Below, in pieces: positions 19,976-30,080 of a DNA stretch of 64,000 nt. Location of the stretch: assembly GCF_030814715.1 (NCBI RefSeq), contig NZ_JAUSVO010000002.1, positions 558,001 through 622,000 of the forward strand, in the 5' to 3' direction. The position numbers were made by a program, and so were the translations under genes. Origin of the DNA: Kaistia dalseonensis. GTDB taxonomy: Bacteria > Pseudomonadota > Alphaproteobacteria > Rhizobiales > Kaistiaceae. Positions within the stretch are counted from its first letter, which is position 1. Each line of letters starts with the position of its first letter. Under the pieces are notes generated by a model. That model was not told where the DNA came from and did not search any database. It saw only the letters and a program-made list of their open reading frames with translations.

Positions 19976-21585
19976 ACCGCCTCGCCCGTGATGAAGGCGA
20001 CAGCCCGGTCGCCGAGCGCCATCACTGGCGCATTGGTATTGCCGGACGGCACGGCCGGCATGGCGGAGCAATCGATCACCCTGAGGCCATCGACGCCCCG
20101 GACGCGCAGCCTTGTATCGAGCACCGCCATCGGGTCGTCATCGCGCCCCATCCGCGCCGTGCCGGTCGGGTGATAGTTCGTCTTCACCGTCTGGCTGCAG
20201 AACGCCGCGAGCTCGGCATCGGAGGTCTTGCCGGCACCCGGCAGCATCTCGTCATGGATCATCGCGCCGACCGGCGCGGTCGCAAGCAGTTCACGCGCAA
20301 AGCGGAGCGAGGCGATCGTCAGGCGCAGATCGTCCGGATCGCCAAAGAAGTTCGAATCGACCAGCGGCCGCGCCGCCGGATCGGTCGAGCGCAGCTTCAC
20401 CGTGCCGCGTGCCTTCGGCCGGAGCAGGCAGGACGTCAGCGTGACGCCGTGCGTCGGCTTCATGGTGGTGATGTCGCGGTCCAGATAGACGATCGGCGCG
20501 CAATAGAGCTGGATCGTTGGCCGCTCGCCCCCATCGGGGTCATAGAAGGCGCAGGATTCGATGCCGGTCGTGGTCACCGGCCCGGTGCCGAAGGCCAGAT
20601 ATTGCAGCCCGTTCCTCACCATCGGCCAGCCAGTATCTTCGCCGAAATAGCCGAAGGCGCCCTTGGTCGAGCAGATCACCGGCACTTCATGATGATCATT
20701 CAGGCTCTGCCCGACGCCGGGCAGGTCGGCGACGACCTTGACGCCGTGCTCGGCGAGATGGTCGGCCGGGCCGATGCCGGACAGCATCAGCAGCTTGGCG
20801 GTGTTGTAGCTGCCCGTCGCGACGAGGACCTCGGCGGCCGCATGCGCGGTGACAAGCGCATTGCCGAATTTGTACTCGATGCCGACCGCGCGACCCTTCT
20901 CGACGATGATGCGCGTGACGAGCGCATCGGTCACCACGGTGAGCCTCGGATCACCCATCACCTGCGACAGGAAGGCGGTGACGGCGTCGCAGCGCTCCAT
21001 CCGGCCCCGCATTCGGCCCATGGTGTGCTGCATGATGCCGACGCCAGCCTGCCGCGCGCCATTGAAATCGGGATTATAGGGGATGCCCGCGCCCTGCGCC
21101 GCCAGGATGAAGGCTTCCGTCATCTTGCAGGTCGAGCCGGGATCGGAGACCCAGAGCCCGCCATCAATGCCGTGATAGGCGTCGTTGAACTTCGTATTGT
21201 GCTCCAGCGCGCGAAAATGCGGCAGCATCTCGCCATAGGACCAGCCGGAATGGCCACCGAGCATGGCGTCCCAGCCGTCATAGTCCTCGCGCTGGCCCCG
21301 CATATACACCATGGCGTTGACCGAGGAGCCGCCGCCCAGAACCTTGGCCTGTGGCACGATCGGGGCCCGGCCGCCGAGCTGCGGCTGCGGCACGGGCTCG
21401 TGCATCTCGAGGAAATCGTCGCGGCCGAGATATTTCATGTAGCCGGCCGGCATGCGCATGATGCGGGCGTAATGCGCCGGGCCGCGCTCGATCAGCAGCA
21501 CCCGCGCGCCATGGTCGCGCACGAGCCGCGTCGCGGCCACGCAGGCGGACGAACCGCCACCCGCGATGATGTAGTCATACTCCAT
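19972..21585 (-). CDS. GMC-family FAD oxidoreductase (choline dehydrogenase-like)
   Basis: 537 residues. The N-terminal FAD dinucleotide-binding motif is DYIIAGGGSSACVAATRL with the ribose-binding acidic end LLIERGP. The PROSITE-type GMC motif lies in VLGGGSSVNAMVYMRG. The C-terminus has the catalytic His-containing NYHPTGTARMG. The family oxidises alcohols such as choline or polyols; the substrate here is not readable. AGGGAGGA precedes the ATG at 21585, and the frame upstream has no leader-like content. A long imperfect palindrome sits 38 bp upstream and may be its operator. Confidence 0.92.
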   Translation of the reverse strand: MEYDYIIAGGGSSACVAATRLVRDHGARVLLIERGPAHYARIMRMPAGYMKYLGRDDFLEMHEPVPQPQLGGRAPIVPQAKVLGGGSSVNAMVYMRGQREDYDGWDAMLGGHSGWSYGEMLPHFRALEHNTKFNDAYHGIDGGLWVSDPGSTCKMTEAFILAAQGAGIPYNPDFNGARQAGVGIMQHTMGRMRGRMERCDAVTAFLSQVMGDPRLTVVTDALVTRIIVEKGRAVGIEYKFGNALVTAHAAAEVLVATGSYNTAKLLMLSGIGPADHLAEHGVKVVADLPGVGQSLNDHHEVPVICSTKGAFGYFGEDTGWPMVRNGLQYLAFGTGPVTTTGIESCAFYDPDGGERPTIQLYCAPIVYLDRDITTMKPTHGVTLTSCLLRPKARGTVKLRSTDPAARPLVDSNFFGDPDDLRLTIASLRFARELLATAPVGAMIHDEMLPGAGKTSDAELAAFCSQTVKTNYHPTGTARMGRDDDPMAVLDTRLRVRGVDGLRVIDCSAMPAVPSGNTNAPVMALGDRAVAFITGEAV

Positions 21586-21622
21586 GCCGCCGTCCTCCCT
21601 CGGACGCCGGTCCTTGGCCGAA

Positions 21623-21658
21623 CCGGCTTTCATCATATTATTGTATGATCAAAGCCGG
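21623..21658. promoter_or_regulatory. 36-bp palindrome between pncB and the GMC gene (operator or terminator)
   Basis: Arms CCGGCTTT (21623-21630) and AAAGCCGG (21651-21658) are perfect. Inside them, ATCATA (21632-21637) and TATGAT (21644-21649) are also perfect, with a C/C mismatch between and a 6-nt centre. The AT-rich inner 6-6-6 palindrome looks like a repressor operator in front of the minus-strand GMC gene. The whole can equally form a stem-loop behind the pncB stop, but there is no T-run. Confidence 0.5.
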
Positions 21659-21672
21659 CGGCAACTGCGGAG

Positions 21673-22989
21673 CTAGACCAGCACGGGCTGCGTCGCGAGT
21701 TTTTTCTGTCCGAAGACGCGGCGGTAGCGTTCGATTTCCTCGGCCGGTCCGGTCGCCTTATTCGCATTGTCCGAGAGCTTCACCGCGGGGCGGCCATTGG
21801 CTTCCACCACCTTGCAGACAAGCGAAATCGCCTGCAACCGATCGTCCTTGCCGTCGGGCGCACAGTCGCGGAAGTCATTGGTGACATGCGTGCCCCAGCC
21901 GATCGACAGGTTGACGCGGCCGCGCAGCTTCCGCGCCGCCTCCTCGATCATGTCGATATCCATGCCGTCCGAAAGCACGATCAATTTGTCACGCGGATCG
22001 AGGCCGTGCGATTCCCACCAGGCGATCGCTTCCTCGGCGCCCTCGATGGGGGGGCGGGAATCCGGGCGGATACCCTTCCAGGCGAGTGTCCAATCCGGCG
22101 CATTGCGCAAGAAATCGGCGGTGCCATAGGTATCTGGCAGGATGACGAGCAGGTTGCCGTCATACATCTGCTGCCAGTCGCGCAACACGTTATAGGGCGC
22201 CTGATGCAGCTCCGCATCGTCATTGGCGAGCGCGGCATAGACCATGGGCAATTCATGCGCATTGGTGCCGATCGCCTCCAAGCCGGAATCCATCGCCATC
22301 TTGACGTTGGACGTACCGACGAAATTGTCGCCGAGCCCCTCCTGCAACGCCTCGACGCACCATTTCTGCCAGAGGAAGCCATGTCGGCGCCGCGTGCCGA
22401 AATCGGCGATCTTGAGCGGTCCTTCCTGGCCGAGCACGCGCAGCCGCTCGATCTTGCCCCAGAGCTTGGCCTTGGCCTTCGCATAGAGCACATCGAGCTC
22501 GAACCGGCTCATGCCCTTCATCGCGGCGCGGGCGCGCAATTCGCTCACGATCGCGAGCGCGGGCACCTCCCAGAGCGTCGTATCGCTCCAGAGCCCTTCG
22601 AAGAGCAGTTCATATTGCCCGTCATCGGTGCGCCGAAGGTCGTATTCTGGCAGCTGGAAGTTCTCGAGCCATTCGAGAAAATCCGGCTTGAAGATCTGCT
22701 TCACGCCATAGAACGTATTGCCGGCGAGCCAGATCAACTCGTTCTTCTGGAACCGCAAAGTCCGTGCATGGTCGAGCTGGTCGCGCAGCTCCCGCTCGTC
22801 GATGACGTCGGCGAGGCGAACCGATTTGGTGCGGTTGATCAGGCCAAATGTAGCGCGGACGTCCGGGGACGTCTCGCGGATCAATTGCAGCATCAGGAAC
22901 TTGTAGAAATCGGTATCGAGCAGCGTCCGGACGATCGGATCGATGCGGAAGCCGTGATTGTAGACGCGCGTGGCGATATCGAGCGACAT
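21673..22989 (-). CDS. pncB: Nicotinate phosphoribosyltransferase
   Basis: 438 residues, typical for the longer proteobacterial PncB. It couples nicotinate with PRPP to form nicotinate mononucleotide in NAD salvage, using ATP. Family features are the N-terminal [16 protein letters not shown] and the phosphate-binding region around [12 protein letters not shown] and [14 protein letters not shown] start at 22989. It stands alone on the minus strand; the gap upstream (22990-23245) has no gene and no clear signal that I could see. Confidence 0.95.
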   Translation of the reverse strand: MSLDIATRVYNHGFRIDPIVRTLLDTDFYKFLMLQLIRETSPDVRATFGLINRTKSVRLADVIDERELRDQLDHARTLRFQKNELIWLAGNTFYGVKQIFKPDFLEWLENFQLPEYDLRRTDDGQYELLFEGLWSDTTLWEVPALAIVSELRARAAMKGMSRFELDVLYAKAKAKLWGKIERLRVLGQEGPLKIADFGTRRRHGFLWQKWCVEALQEGLGDNFVGTSNVKMAMDSGLEAIGTNAHELPMVYAALANDDAELHQAPYNVLRDWQQMYDGNLLVILPDTYGTADFLRNAPDWTLAWKGIRPDSRPPIEGAEEAIAWWESHGLDPRDKLIVLSDGMDIDMIEEAARKLRGRVNLSIGWGTHVTNDFRDCAPDGKDDRLQAISLVCKVVEANGRPAVKLSDNANKATGPAEEIERYRRVFGQKKLATQPVLV

Positions 22990-23245
22990 GAAATGTCCAG
23001 CGGGAGCCTAGGGGCGGGGCATGGTCATGTGCCGCGTCGGCACGTTCCAGCTGCAATCAAATGGAACCCGAGAAGTTCCGGCCAAGCCGCCCAATCCCGA
23101 TCATGGCTCGCGTCCGTTCCTCCCGGATGAGACGTCGAAGCTAGCCCCTGAGATCGATACGTCAATCGCTTTCGCGGAATTGCCGATCCGCCACGGCCGG
23201 AACGGCTTGAGCGCGCGCGAAAATTCGGCAGAAACCAGCGCCGCC

Positions 23246-23461
23246 TCAGGCCTTCTTCAGAAATTCGGTCCGAAGCACCAGCCCCTTGATCTTCTCGGCA
23301 TTGCATTCGATCTCGGCCGGGTCATCGGTCAGGCGGATATTCTTGATCATGGTGCCGCGCTTCAGCGTGGTCGACGTTCCCTTGACCTTCAGGTCCTTGA
23401 TCAGCGTGACCGAATCGCCGTCGCTGAGTGTGGTGCCGTTGCTGTCCTTGACGGGGGTCAT
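23246..23461 (-). CDS. PhnA/YjdM-family protein, short form
   Basis: 71 residues covering only the C-terminal PhnA domain (VKDSNGTTLSDGDSVTLIKDL, then KRGTMIKNIRL and LRTEFLKK). The zinc-ribbon N-terminal half of E. coli YjdM (about 110 residues) is absent; short forms like this are common in alphaproteobacteria. The historical link with phosphonate use is not supported for the family, so the role is unknown. ATG start at 23461. It is divergent from dapF. Confidence 0.85.
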   Translation of the reverse strand: MTPVKDSNGTTLSDGDSVTLIKDLKVKGTSTTLKRGTMIKNIRLTDDPAEIECNAEKIKGLVLRTEFLKKA

Positions 23462-23595
23462 CGCTGTCTTGCTCTGTTGCTGAAAGGGGAGTTGGCAGCC
23501 GATAGCACAAACGGGCGGCGCTGCATCACCCCGCCGGTGTTTTAATTGCGCGAAGCTTCCGCCATATAGAGGCGGATAGAGGTTGGAACGCTGTC

Positions 23596-24480
23596 ATGAA
23601 TGCACCCTTCGCCAAGATGAATGGCATTGGCAACGCGATCACCGTGCTCGATCTGCGCGCCGGCTCGCGCCGGCTCGGCGCGGACGAAGCACGCGCCATC
23701 GCCGCCGACCCGCGCACGGCTTTCGACCAGTTGATGGTGATCGAGCCCGCACGCACCGCCGGCACCGAAGCGTTCATGACGATCTTCAATACGGACGGAT
23801 CCACCTCCGGCGCCTGTGGCAATGGCACGCGCTGCGTCGCGCTCGTCCTGCAGCGCGAATCGGGCCAGAGCGATTTCAGGCTCGAAACATCGGCCGGCCT
23901 GCTCGACGTGCAGGCGCATGGCGCCGACGCCATTACCGTCGACATGGGAACCCCACGCTTTGGCTGGGCCGATATCCCGCTCTCGAAGTCGTTCGACGAT
24001 ACCCGCGCGATCGAGCTCGACTTTGGGCCCGCCGACGCGCCGATCCTGAGCGCGCCGTCGGTCGTCAATGTCGGCAACCCGCATGCGATCTTCTGGGTCG
24101 ATGATCCCTATGCCTACGATCTGGGCCGGATCGGACCGATCCTCGAACACCATCCGCTCTTTCCCGAACGCGCCAATATCTCGCTGGCGGCGGTCACCTC
24201 CGACCACGCGATCACGCTGCGGGTCTGGGAGCGCGGCGCGGGCCTGACGCTCGCCTGCGGCTCGGCCGCCTGCGCCGTCGCCGTGGCCGCCGCGCGAACG
24301 GGACGCACGGGCCGGAATGTCGATGTGACGCTGCCCGGCGGTGTGCTCAACATCCAGTGGCGTGATGACGACCATATCCTCATGACCGGCGCGGCCGCGT
24401 TCGAACATGAGGGCGTGATCAGCCTCGGCGCTCCGCTGACGATCTCCGTCAACCCGGAAAGCGTCGTCCTTCGCGCCTGA
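23596..24480 (+). CDS. dapF: Diaminopimelate epimerase
   Basis: 294 residues, normal. It converts LL- to meso-diaminopimelate for lysine and peptidoglycan synthesis. Both catalytic cysteine sites are present: GACGNGTRC in the first domain and LACGSAACA in the second. The start is ATG 23596 ([13 protein letters not shown]), which preserves the conserved N-terminal KMNG strand. It is the first gene of the dapF-mtaB-ftsY-yciB string that is conserved in Hyphomicrobiales. Confidence 0.96.
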   Translation: MNAPFAKMNGIGNAITVLDLRAGSRRLGADEARAIAADPRTAFDQLMVIEPARTAGTEAFMTIFNTDGSTSGACGNGTRCVALVLQRESGQSDFRLETSAGLLDVQAHGADAITVDMGTPRFGWADIPLSKSFDDTRAIELDFGPADAPILSAPSVVNVGNPHAIFWVDDPYAYDLGRIGPILEHHPLFPERANISLAAVTSDHAITLRVWERGAGLTLACGSAACAVAVAAARTGRTGRNVDVTLPGGVLNIQWRDDDHILMTGAAAFEHEGVISLGAPLTISVNPESVVLRA

Positions 24481-24561
24481 CGGGTGGCCTTTCCCGGCCA
24501 TTTCCGCCATATACCGCATGAGAAACAGGCCGGCCGTTCACCGGCCCTGACCCATGGCTTC

Positions 24562-25827
24562 ATGACCGTCGATATCGTCACATTCGGTTGCCGCCTCAAC
24601 ACGCTCGAATCCGAGGTGATGCGCACGCGCGCCCATGAGGCGGGCCTCGACGACGCCATCGTCTTCAACACCTGCGCCGTGACCACCGAAGCTGTTCGTC
24701 AGGCCCGGCAATCGATCCGCCGTGCCCGCCGCGAGCGGCCGGGAACGCGCATCATCGTTTCCGGCTGCGCGGCCCAGGTCGATCCGGCTGCCTTCGCCGC
24801 CATGCCCGAAGTCGACATAGTGCTCGGCAATCAGGAAAAGCTCTCGGCCGACGCCTATCGCGGCGGCGATTTCGGCCTTGGCGAGACGCTGAAGGCGCGC
24901 GTCGCCGACATCATGACGGTGACGGAGACGGCCGGCCATCTGGTCGCTGGCATGGACGGGCACACGCGCGCTTTTGTCGAAATCCAGAATGGCTGCGATC
25001 ATCGCTGCAGCTTCTGCATCATCCCGTTCGGCCGCGGCCCGTCGCGCTCGGTTCCGATGGGTGCGGTGATCGAGCAGATCCGGCACCTGACGCAGACGGG
25101 TCACGCCGAAATCGTGCTGACGGGCGTCGACATCACGGCCTATGGCGCCGATCTCCCGGGCCGGCCGAGCCTCGGCAAGCTGGTCGCGACGATCCTGAAG
25201 CTGGTTCCTGAACTGCCGCGCCTGCGCCTCTCCTCTCTCGACACGATCGAGGTCGACGATGCGTTGCTCGGCGTCATCGCGAACGAAGAACGGCTGATGC
25301 CGCATTTCCATCTCTCGCTGCAGGCAGGCGACGACATGATCCTGAAGCGGATGAAGCGGCGCCATTTGCGCGCCGATGCCGTCCGCTTCTGTGATGACGT
25401 CCGGCGCGCACGGCCTGACGCGGTCTTCGGCGCCGATATCATTGCGGGTTTTCCAACCGAGACCGAGGTGATGTTCCAGAACTCGCTCGCCCTCGTCGAG
25501 GATTGCGGGCTGACGCATCTGCATGTCTTCCCGTTTTCGCCCCGCCCCGGCACGCCCGCCGCCCGCATGCCGCAGATCGGCGCCGCGACGATCAAGGAGC
25601 GCGCCGCAAGGCTGCGCGCCCGCGGCGCCAGCGCGCTCGAACACTATATGGACCGTGAGATCGGCGCCCGGCGCCGCGTGCTGATGGAGCGGGGCGGCGT
25701 CGGCCGGACCGAGCATTTCGCACCGGTCGTCATGCCGGACGTTCCCGCCGGAGCGCTGGTCGAGGCACGGATCACCGGCCGGACCGCACAAGGCCTCATC
25801 GCCCAACCCGTTGAAAAGGCTGCCTGA
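24562..25827 (+). CDS. mtaB: tRNA t6A37 methylthiotransferase MtaB
   Basis: 421 residues. This is a radical-SAM methylthiotransferase that adds a methylthio group to t6A37 of ANN-decoding tRNAs. The N-terminal cluster domain has FGCRLNTLESE and NTCAVT. The radical SAM Cys motif is NGCDHRCSFCIIPFGRG (CxxxCxxC). A TRAM-like tail follows. I chose ATG 24562 (MTVDIVTFGCRLN) because the family starts here; the upstream open frame overlaps only the dapF gap. Its stop TGA overlaps the ftsY ATG by one base. Confidence 0.94.
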   Translation: MTVDIVTFGCRLNTLESEVMRTRAHEAGLDDAIVFNTCAVTTEAVRQARQSIRRARRERPGTRIIVSGCAAQVDPAAFAAMPEVDIVLGNQEKLSADAYRGGDFGLGETLKARVADIMTVTETAGHLVAGMDGHTRAFVEIQNGCDHRCSFCIIPFGRGPSRSVPMGAVIEQIRHLTQTGHAEIVLTGVDITAYGADLPGRPSLGKLVATILKLVPELPRLRLSSLDTIEVDDALLGVIANEERLMPHFHLSLQAGDDMILKRMKRRHLRADAVRFCDDVRRARPDAVFGADIIAGFPTETEVMFQNSLALVEDCGLTHLHVFPFSPRPGTPAARMPQIGAATIKERAARLRARGASALEHYMDREIGARRRVLMERGGVGRTEHFAPVVMPDVPAGALVEARITGRTAQGLIAQPVEKAA

Positions 25828-26948
25828 TGTCAGAGGAAAAGAAGGGGTTGTTCCGCCGGTTCTTCGGTGGTGGCGACAAGAGCCCCAAACCCGACACGGA
25901 AGACCATGCCGCCCGGGAAGTCGCGATCGCGATTGAAGAGGTGCCGATTCTCGGCGCTGTCCTGCCGGAGCCGCAGCCCCTTCCGCCTGAACCCGAGCCC
26001 GAAATCGAGGCACAGCCTGCCCCGCCACGGATGAACTGGTTCCAGCGGCTCAAGGCGGGCCTCGCCCGCTCGTCGAGCGCGCTGTCCGAGAGCATCACCT
26101 CCGTCTTCACCAAGCGGAAGCTGGACGCCGCGACGCTGGAGGAGTTCGAGGATGTCCTGATCCAGGCCGATCTCGGCCTCGCTACGGCGAGCGCGATCAC
26201 CCAGGCGCTCGCCAAGGGACGATACGACAAGGAAATCGACGACGCGGATGTGAAGGCGATCCTCGCCGAGGAGGTCACCAAGGTTCTCGCTCCGGTGGCG
26301 ATACCCCTCGTGATCGACTCCGCCCGCAAGCCGCATGTCATCCTGGTGGTCGGCGTCAACGGCACCGGCAAGACGACAACGATCGGCAAGCTTTCCGCCA
26401 AGCTCCGCGCGGAGGGCCGCTCGGTGATGCTGGCCGCCGGCGACACCTTCCGCGCCGCCGCCGTCGAGCAATTGAAGATCTGGGGCGAGCGCACGGGGTG
26501 CACGGTCGTGGCGCGGGCGATCGGATCCGACGCCTCCGGCCTCGCCTTCGACGCCCTGCGCGACGCCCAGGCTGCCGGCACCGACGTGCTCATGATCGAT
26601 ACGGCCGGGCGGCTTCAGAACCGCACCGAGCTCATGGCGGAGCTGGAGAAGATCATCCGCGTGATCAAGAAGCAGGACCCGACGGCTCCCCATACCGTCC
26701 TGCTGACGCTGGACGCGACCACAGGACAGAACGCCTTGCAGCAGGTCGAGATCTTCGGCCGGACGGCCGGGGTGACCGGCCTCGTCATGACCAAGCTGGA
26801 CGGCACGGCGCGCGGCGGTATTCTGGTGGCGATTGCCGCGAAATACCGGCTGCCGATTCATTTCATCGGCGTCGGCGAAGGCATGGACGATTTGGAGCCC
26901 TTCGAAGCCGAGGATTTCGCCCGCGCCATCGCCGGGCTCGCGACGTGA
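25827..26948 (+). CDS. ftsY: Signal recognition particle receptor FtsY
   Basis: 373 residues. An acidic, proline-rich N-terminal A region (about 1-70) leads into the NG domain. The GTPase motifs are [14 protein letters not shown] (G1), DTAGR (G3) and [10 protein letters not shown] (G4). It docks ribosome-SRP complexes to the SecYEG translocon at the inner membrane. It overlaps mtaB by one base. The downstream yciB start is 64 bp away. Confidence 0.97.
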   Translation: MSEEKKGLFRRFFGGGDKSPKPDTEDHAAREVAIAIEEVPILGAVLPEPQPLPPEPEPEIEAQPAPPRMNWFQRLKAGLARSSSALSESITSVFTKRKLDAATLEEFEDVLIQADLGLATASAITQALAKGRYDKEIDDADVKAILAEEVTKVLAPVAIPLVIDSARKPHVILVVGVNGTGKTTTIGKLSAKLRAEGRSVMLAAGDTFRAAAVEQLKIWGERTGCTVVARAIGSDASGLAFDALRDAQAAGTDVLMIDTAGRLQNRTELMAELEKIIRVIKKQDPTAPHTVLLTLDATTGQNALQQVEIFGRTAGVTGLVMTKLDGTARGGILVAIAAKYRLPIHFIGVGEGMDDLEPFEAEDFARAIAGLAT

Positions 26949-27012
26949 ACGACGCCATAGACCCGGCGCAATTCCTGCCCTATTTCGGGATGACGAACGA
27001 CGAAAGCCGGCC

Positions 27013-27612
27013 ATGACGATCGAGATCGAACGCGCTCCGAACGACCCGAAGCGCAAGGAACTGAACCCCATTTTGAAGCTCTTGCTCGAACTGGGGCCGC
27101 TTGGCGTCTTCTTTTTCGCCAATGCGCGATACGGAATCTACTGGGCGACCGGGGCTTTCATGGTCGTGACGCTCGCGGCGCTGGCAGCTTCTCTAGTCAT
27201 CACGCGACGGTTGCCGATCATGCCGCTCGTGACGGGCATCGTCGTCGTGGTGTTCGGCGGACTGACGCTCTGGCTGCACGACGACACCTTCATCAAGATG
27301 AAGCCGACGATCGTCAACGCGCTGTTTGGCGCCGTGCTGCTCGGCGGGTTGCTCTTCGGCCGCTCGCTTCTCGGCTATGTCTTTGATTCTGTTTTCAAAT
27401 TGACCGATGAAGGCTGGCGCGTGCTGACCTTCCGCTGGGGCCTATTCTTCCTGCTGCTCGCTGTCCTGAACGAAGTGATCTGGCGGATGTTCTCGACCGA
27501 TGTCTGGGTGCAGTTCAAGGTCTTCGGCATCATGCCGCTGACCCTCGTCTTCACCCTGTCGCAGCTGCCGCTGATCACGCGGACGACCATCCCCGACGAG
27601 CAGCCCAAATAG
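27013..27612 (+). CDS. yciB: Septation protein A / inner membrane protein YciB
   Basis: 199 residues with about five to six hydrophobic membrane segments. Family features are the opening [20 protein letters not shown] and a late VNEVIWR-type motif ([18 protein letters not shown]). YciB is an inner-membrane protein linked to cell-envelope integrity and intracellular septation. I chose ATG 27013 because the homologous N-terminus begins there; the in-frame extension upstream is a shadow of ftsY. It follows ftsY as in other Hyphomicrobiales and converges on ccmG. Confidence 0.94.
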   Translation: MTIEIERAPNDPKRKELNPILKLLLELGPLGVFFFANARYGIYWATGAFMVVTLAALAASLVITRRLPIMPLVTGIVVVVFGGLTLWLHDDTFIKMKPTIVNALFGAVLLGGLLFGRSLLGYVFDSVFKLTDEGWRVLTFRWGLFFLLLAVLNEVIWRMFSTDVWVQFKVFGIMPLTLVFTLSQLPLITRTTIPDEQPK

Positions 27613-27660
27613 CGGCTCGCGTAAAAGAGCAATCAGAACAACACGTTGAAGAACCGGGCG

Positions 27661-28308
27661 CTACGGCGTGGCGCTCGGGGCGATGAGCTTTTCGATCTCC
27701 GGCATCAGCACCTTCGCCAGGCTTTCCGGGCTGAGCGGGCCGATGAACTTGTAGCGGATGATCCCGTCCGGTCCGACCAGGAAGGTCTCCGGCACGCCAT
27801 AGACGCCCCAGTCGATCGCGGTGCGACCGGTCTTGTCGACGCCGATCGCCGAAAACGGATTACCGAGCTGGCCGAGAAAGCGGGCCGCGTTCTCGGGCTG
27901 ATCCTTGTAGTTGATCCCGACCAGGCGGATGCGCGGGTCGCGCGCCAGCGTCTCCAGCACGGGATGCTCCTCGCGGCAGGGCACGCACCAGGACGCCCAG
28001 ACATTGACCAGGGTCGGCTTGCCGGGGTTGCCATTAGCCTTGCCACCCGCATTGCCATCATCATTGCCGCCGAACAGCGATGACGGCAGCCCGGGCACGC
28101 CGGAGCCGGCGAGCGGCGGCAGGTCGGTCGCCGGGGCCGGTCGGCCGACCAGCGCGGAGGGGACGATCGAGGGGTCGCCGCCCTGTTCGAGCTTCACCAG
28201 GAAGACGATGGCGACGAGGCCGAACAGGACAAGCGGCGCGGCGATGGCGACCTTACGGCCGAACGAGCGCGGGGGCTTCGCCGGGCGATTTGCGGATTCT
28301 GCGCTCAT
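27661..28308 (-). CDS. ccmG: Cytochrome c biogenesis thiol:disulfide interchange protein CcmG/DsbE
   Basis: 215 residues. One membrane anchor lies at about 19-38, followed by a periplasmic thioredoxin fold with active site WASWCVPC (Cys108, Cys111). It keeps apocytochrome c cysteines reduced for heme attachment. A Gly/Asn-rich insertion at about 79-96 before the CxxC strand is unusual for the family. The start overlaps the ccmD stop by 4 bp (ATGA). It is the last gene of the ccmC-ccmD-ccmG unit. Confidence 0.94.
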   Translation of the reverse strand: MSAESANRPAKPPRSFGRKVAIAAPLVLFGLVAIVFLVKLEQGGDPSIVPSALVGRPAPATDLPPLAGSGVPGLPSSLFGGNDDGNAGGKANGNPGKPTLVNVWASWCVPCREEHPVLETLARDPRIRLVGINYKDQPENAARFLGQLGNPFSAIGVDKTGRTAIDWGVYGVPETFLVGPDGIIRYKFIGPLSPESLAKVLMPEIEKLIAPSATP

Positions 28309-28487
28309 CGGGAGCGACCTCCCCGCGCGGCCGAGCGACGGCGGACGCCACGCGCCTCGAGATCGCGCAGCCGCCGGCGCTGGGCGCGGCCGTCGAGCAG
28401 GATCCAGGCGACGAGGCCGAGCACGATCAGCACGGTCAGCCCATAGGCGGCGAGAATGAAGCCCGCATGAGTACCGAGATCGATCAC
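28305..28487 (-). CDS. ccmD: Heme exporter protein CcmD
   Basis: 60 residues from a GTG start at 28487. A single membrane segment (about 9-31, HAGFILAAYGLTVLIVLGLV) is followed by a basic cytoplasmic tail with RRRLRDLEARG, exactly the CcmD plan. It helps release holo-CcmE from the CcmABC complex. It overlaps ccmC by 4 bp upstream and ccmG by 4 bp downstream. A longer open frame containing it reads through ccmC out of frame and is not real. Confidence 0.9.
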   Translation of the reverse strand: MIDLGTHAGFILAAYGLTVLIVLGLVAWILLDGRAQRRRLRDLEARGVRRRSAARGGRSR

Positions 28488-29227
28488 GCCCCTGCCCCCG
28501 GAGCGCTCGCGACAGCGACGAGCTGCAGCGCTCGAATACGCCGGCGCAATATCTCGTTGCGCATCGCCATCAGGCTCAGCGTCAGAAACAGGAAGGTGGC
28601 GCCGACCGCGCAGATCAGCAGCGGATAGAGCAGGCTCGCATCGATCGTCGAGCCGCCCATGCGGAACACGCTCGCGCCCTGATGCAGCGTGTTCCACCAA
28701 TCGACCGAGAATTTGATGATCGGCAGGTTGACCGAGCCGACCAGGATCAGCACGGCGGCGACGCGGCCGGCCTTGTTCGGGTCCTCGATCGCATTCCAGA
28801 GCGCGATCAGCCCGAGATACATGAGAAAAAGGACCAGCACCGAGGTGAGGCGCGCATCCCACTCCCACCAGGTGCCCCACATCGGCTTGCCCCAGAGCGA
28901 GCCGGTGACGAGCGCGACCAGCGTGAAGGCGGCGCCGACCGGCGCGGTCGCCTTGGCCGCGACATCGGCCAGCGGATGGCGCCAGACCAGCGTGCCCAGC
29001 GCCGAAACCGCCATCAGCCCATAACCGAACATGGCGAGCCAGGCGGCGGGCACATGGATGAACATGATCTTGACCGTCTCGCCCTGCTGGTAGTCGGGCG
29101 GCGCGACGAAGAGCGCGAGATAGAGCCCGACACCGAGCACGGCCGCCGTCACCGCCCAGAACCAGGGCAGCAGGCGACCGGACAGGGTCATGAAGCGCGT
29201 GGGATTGGCGAGATCGAGAAGAGCCAT
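28484..29227 (-). CDS. ccmC: Heme exporter protein CcmC
   Basis: 247 residues with six hydrophobic segments. The tryptophan-rich heme-binding WWD motif is MWGTWWEWDARLTS in the periplasmic loop, with flanking histidines as expected. CcmC transfers heme to CcmE during cytochrome c maturation. It is the first gene of the local ccmCDG unit. ccmA and ccmB, often directly upstream in Hyphomicrobiales, are not here: an unrelated SDR gene takes their place. Confidence 0.95.
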   Translation of the reverse strand: MALLDLANPTRFMTLSGRLLPWFWAVTAAVLGVGLYLALFVAPPDYQQGETVKIMFIHVPAAWLAMFGYGLMAVSALGTLVWRHPLADVAAKATAPVGAAFTLVALVTGSLWGKPMWGTWWEWDARLTSVLVLFLMYLGLIALWNAIEDPNKAGRVAAVLILVGSVNLPIIKFSVDWWNTLHQGASVFRMGGSTIDASLLYPLLICAVGATFLFLTLSLMAMRNEILRRRIRALQLVAVASAPGAGA

Positions 29228-29289
29228 GGCGCAAAGTCATACGGCCTGTGCCGACCGCCTGCAATGCGGCGAACCGGGCAGGCGGCCGA

Positions 29290-30048
29290 TCAGTGGCCGC
29301 CGCCGTTCAGCATGTCGAACACCGCGCCGAAGCGGCCATCCACCTCGGCAAAGCGCAGTGGCTTGACCCGCTCGACCAGGATCTCGTCCGCATGCGGATC
29401 AGCCTGCAGCAGGCGCATCGTCTCGTCGATGAAGTCCTTGAGCGGCAGCGCGTCGGGGTCGCTCGCCTGCCCCGGTCCCATCAGCTCCGTCTGCACATAG
29501 GGCGGCACGATCTCATGCACCTGAATGGCCGTATTGCGCAGCTGATAGCGCAGCGACTGGCTGTAGGAATGGATCGCCGCCTTGGTCGCGCAATAGGTCG
29601 GCGTCGCGGCGATCGGCAGGAAGGCGAGCCCTGACGACACGGTCAGGATCGCGGCATGCTCCTGCTTCAGGAGATGCGGCAGCAGCGCCGCGGTCAGACG
29701 GATCGGGCCGAGCAGGTTCGTCGCCACCGTCGCTTCCGCATCAGTCAGATCATCCGGCTGGGCGAGCAGATCCTCCGGCCGCATGATGCCGGCATTGTGA
29801 ATGACGACATTGAGCGAGGGATGGCTTGCGGCGAGTTCGGTCGCCACGGCGCGGATGGACTGGTGATCCTCGATGTCGAGCACGACGGAGTGCAGGCCCG
29901 GATGGGCTGCCACGGTCTCGTCGAGCGCCGACTGACGGCGTCCGGCGATGATGACCTGATTGCCGAGCGCCTGGAACGCGACGGCCAGCGCCTGTCCGAT
30001 GCCCGAGCCGCCGCCCGTGATCAGGATCGTATTCCCGGTGGTCTTCAT
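29290..30048 (-). CDS. SDR-family oxidoreductase (DltE-like)
   Basis: 252 residues. Classical short-chain dehydrogenase: cofactor motif ITGGGSGIGQALA at the N-terminus, HNAGIM (NAG motif), a catalytic Ser before it leads to YCATKAAIHSYSQSL (YxxxK). The best resemblance is to the DltE-like group of unknown substrate. I chose ATG 30048 because AGGAG precedes it and the cofactor strand begins there. It is divergent from an HxlR regulator with paired palindromes between, so it is probably that regulator's target. Confidence 0.92.
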   Translation of the reverse strand: MKTTGNTILITGGGSGIGQALAVAFQALGNQVIIAGRRQSALDETVAAHPGLHSVVLDIEDHQSIRAVATELAASHPSLNVVIHNAGIMRPEDLLAQPDDLTDAEATVATNLLGPIRLTAALLPHLLKQEHAAILTVSSGLAFLPIAATPTYCATKAAIHSYSQSLRYQLRNTAIQVHEIVPPYVQTELMGPGQASDPDALPLKDFIDETMRLLQADPHADEILVERVKPLRFAEVDGRFGAVFDMLNGGGH

Positions 30049-30080
30049 GATGTTTCTCCTGCTTCGCCGCTGATCTATGG

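Noticed and set aside
22990-23245. Possible gene or riboswitch upstream of pncB
   Set aside because: No open frame with family likeness, no convincing conserved structure; I see nothing supported in this 256-bp gap.
28305-29264. 319-residue minus-strand open frame across ccmC
   Set aside because: Only its last 60 codons (ccmD) are real; the rest is an out-of-frame reading of ccmC.
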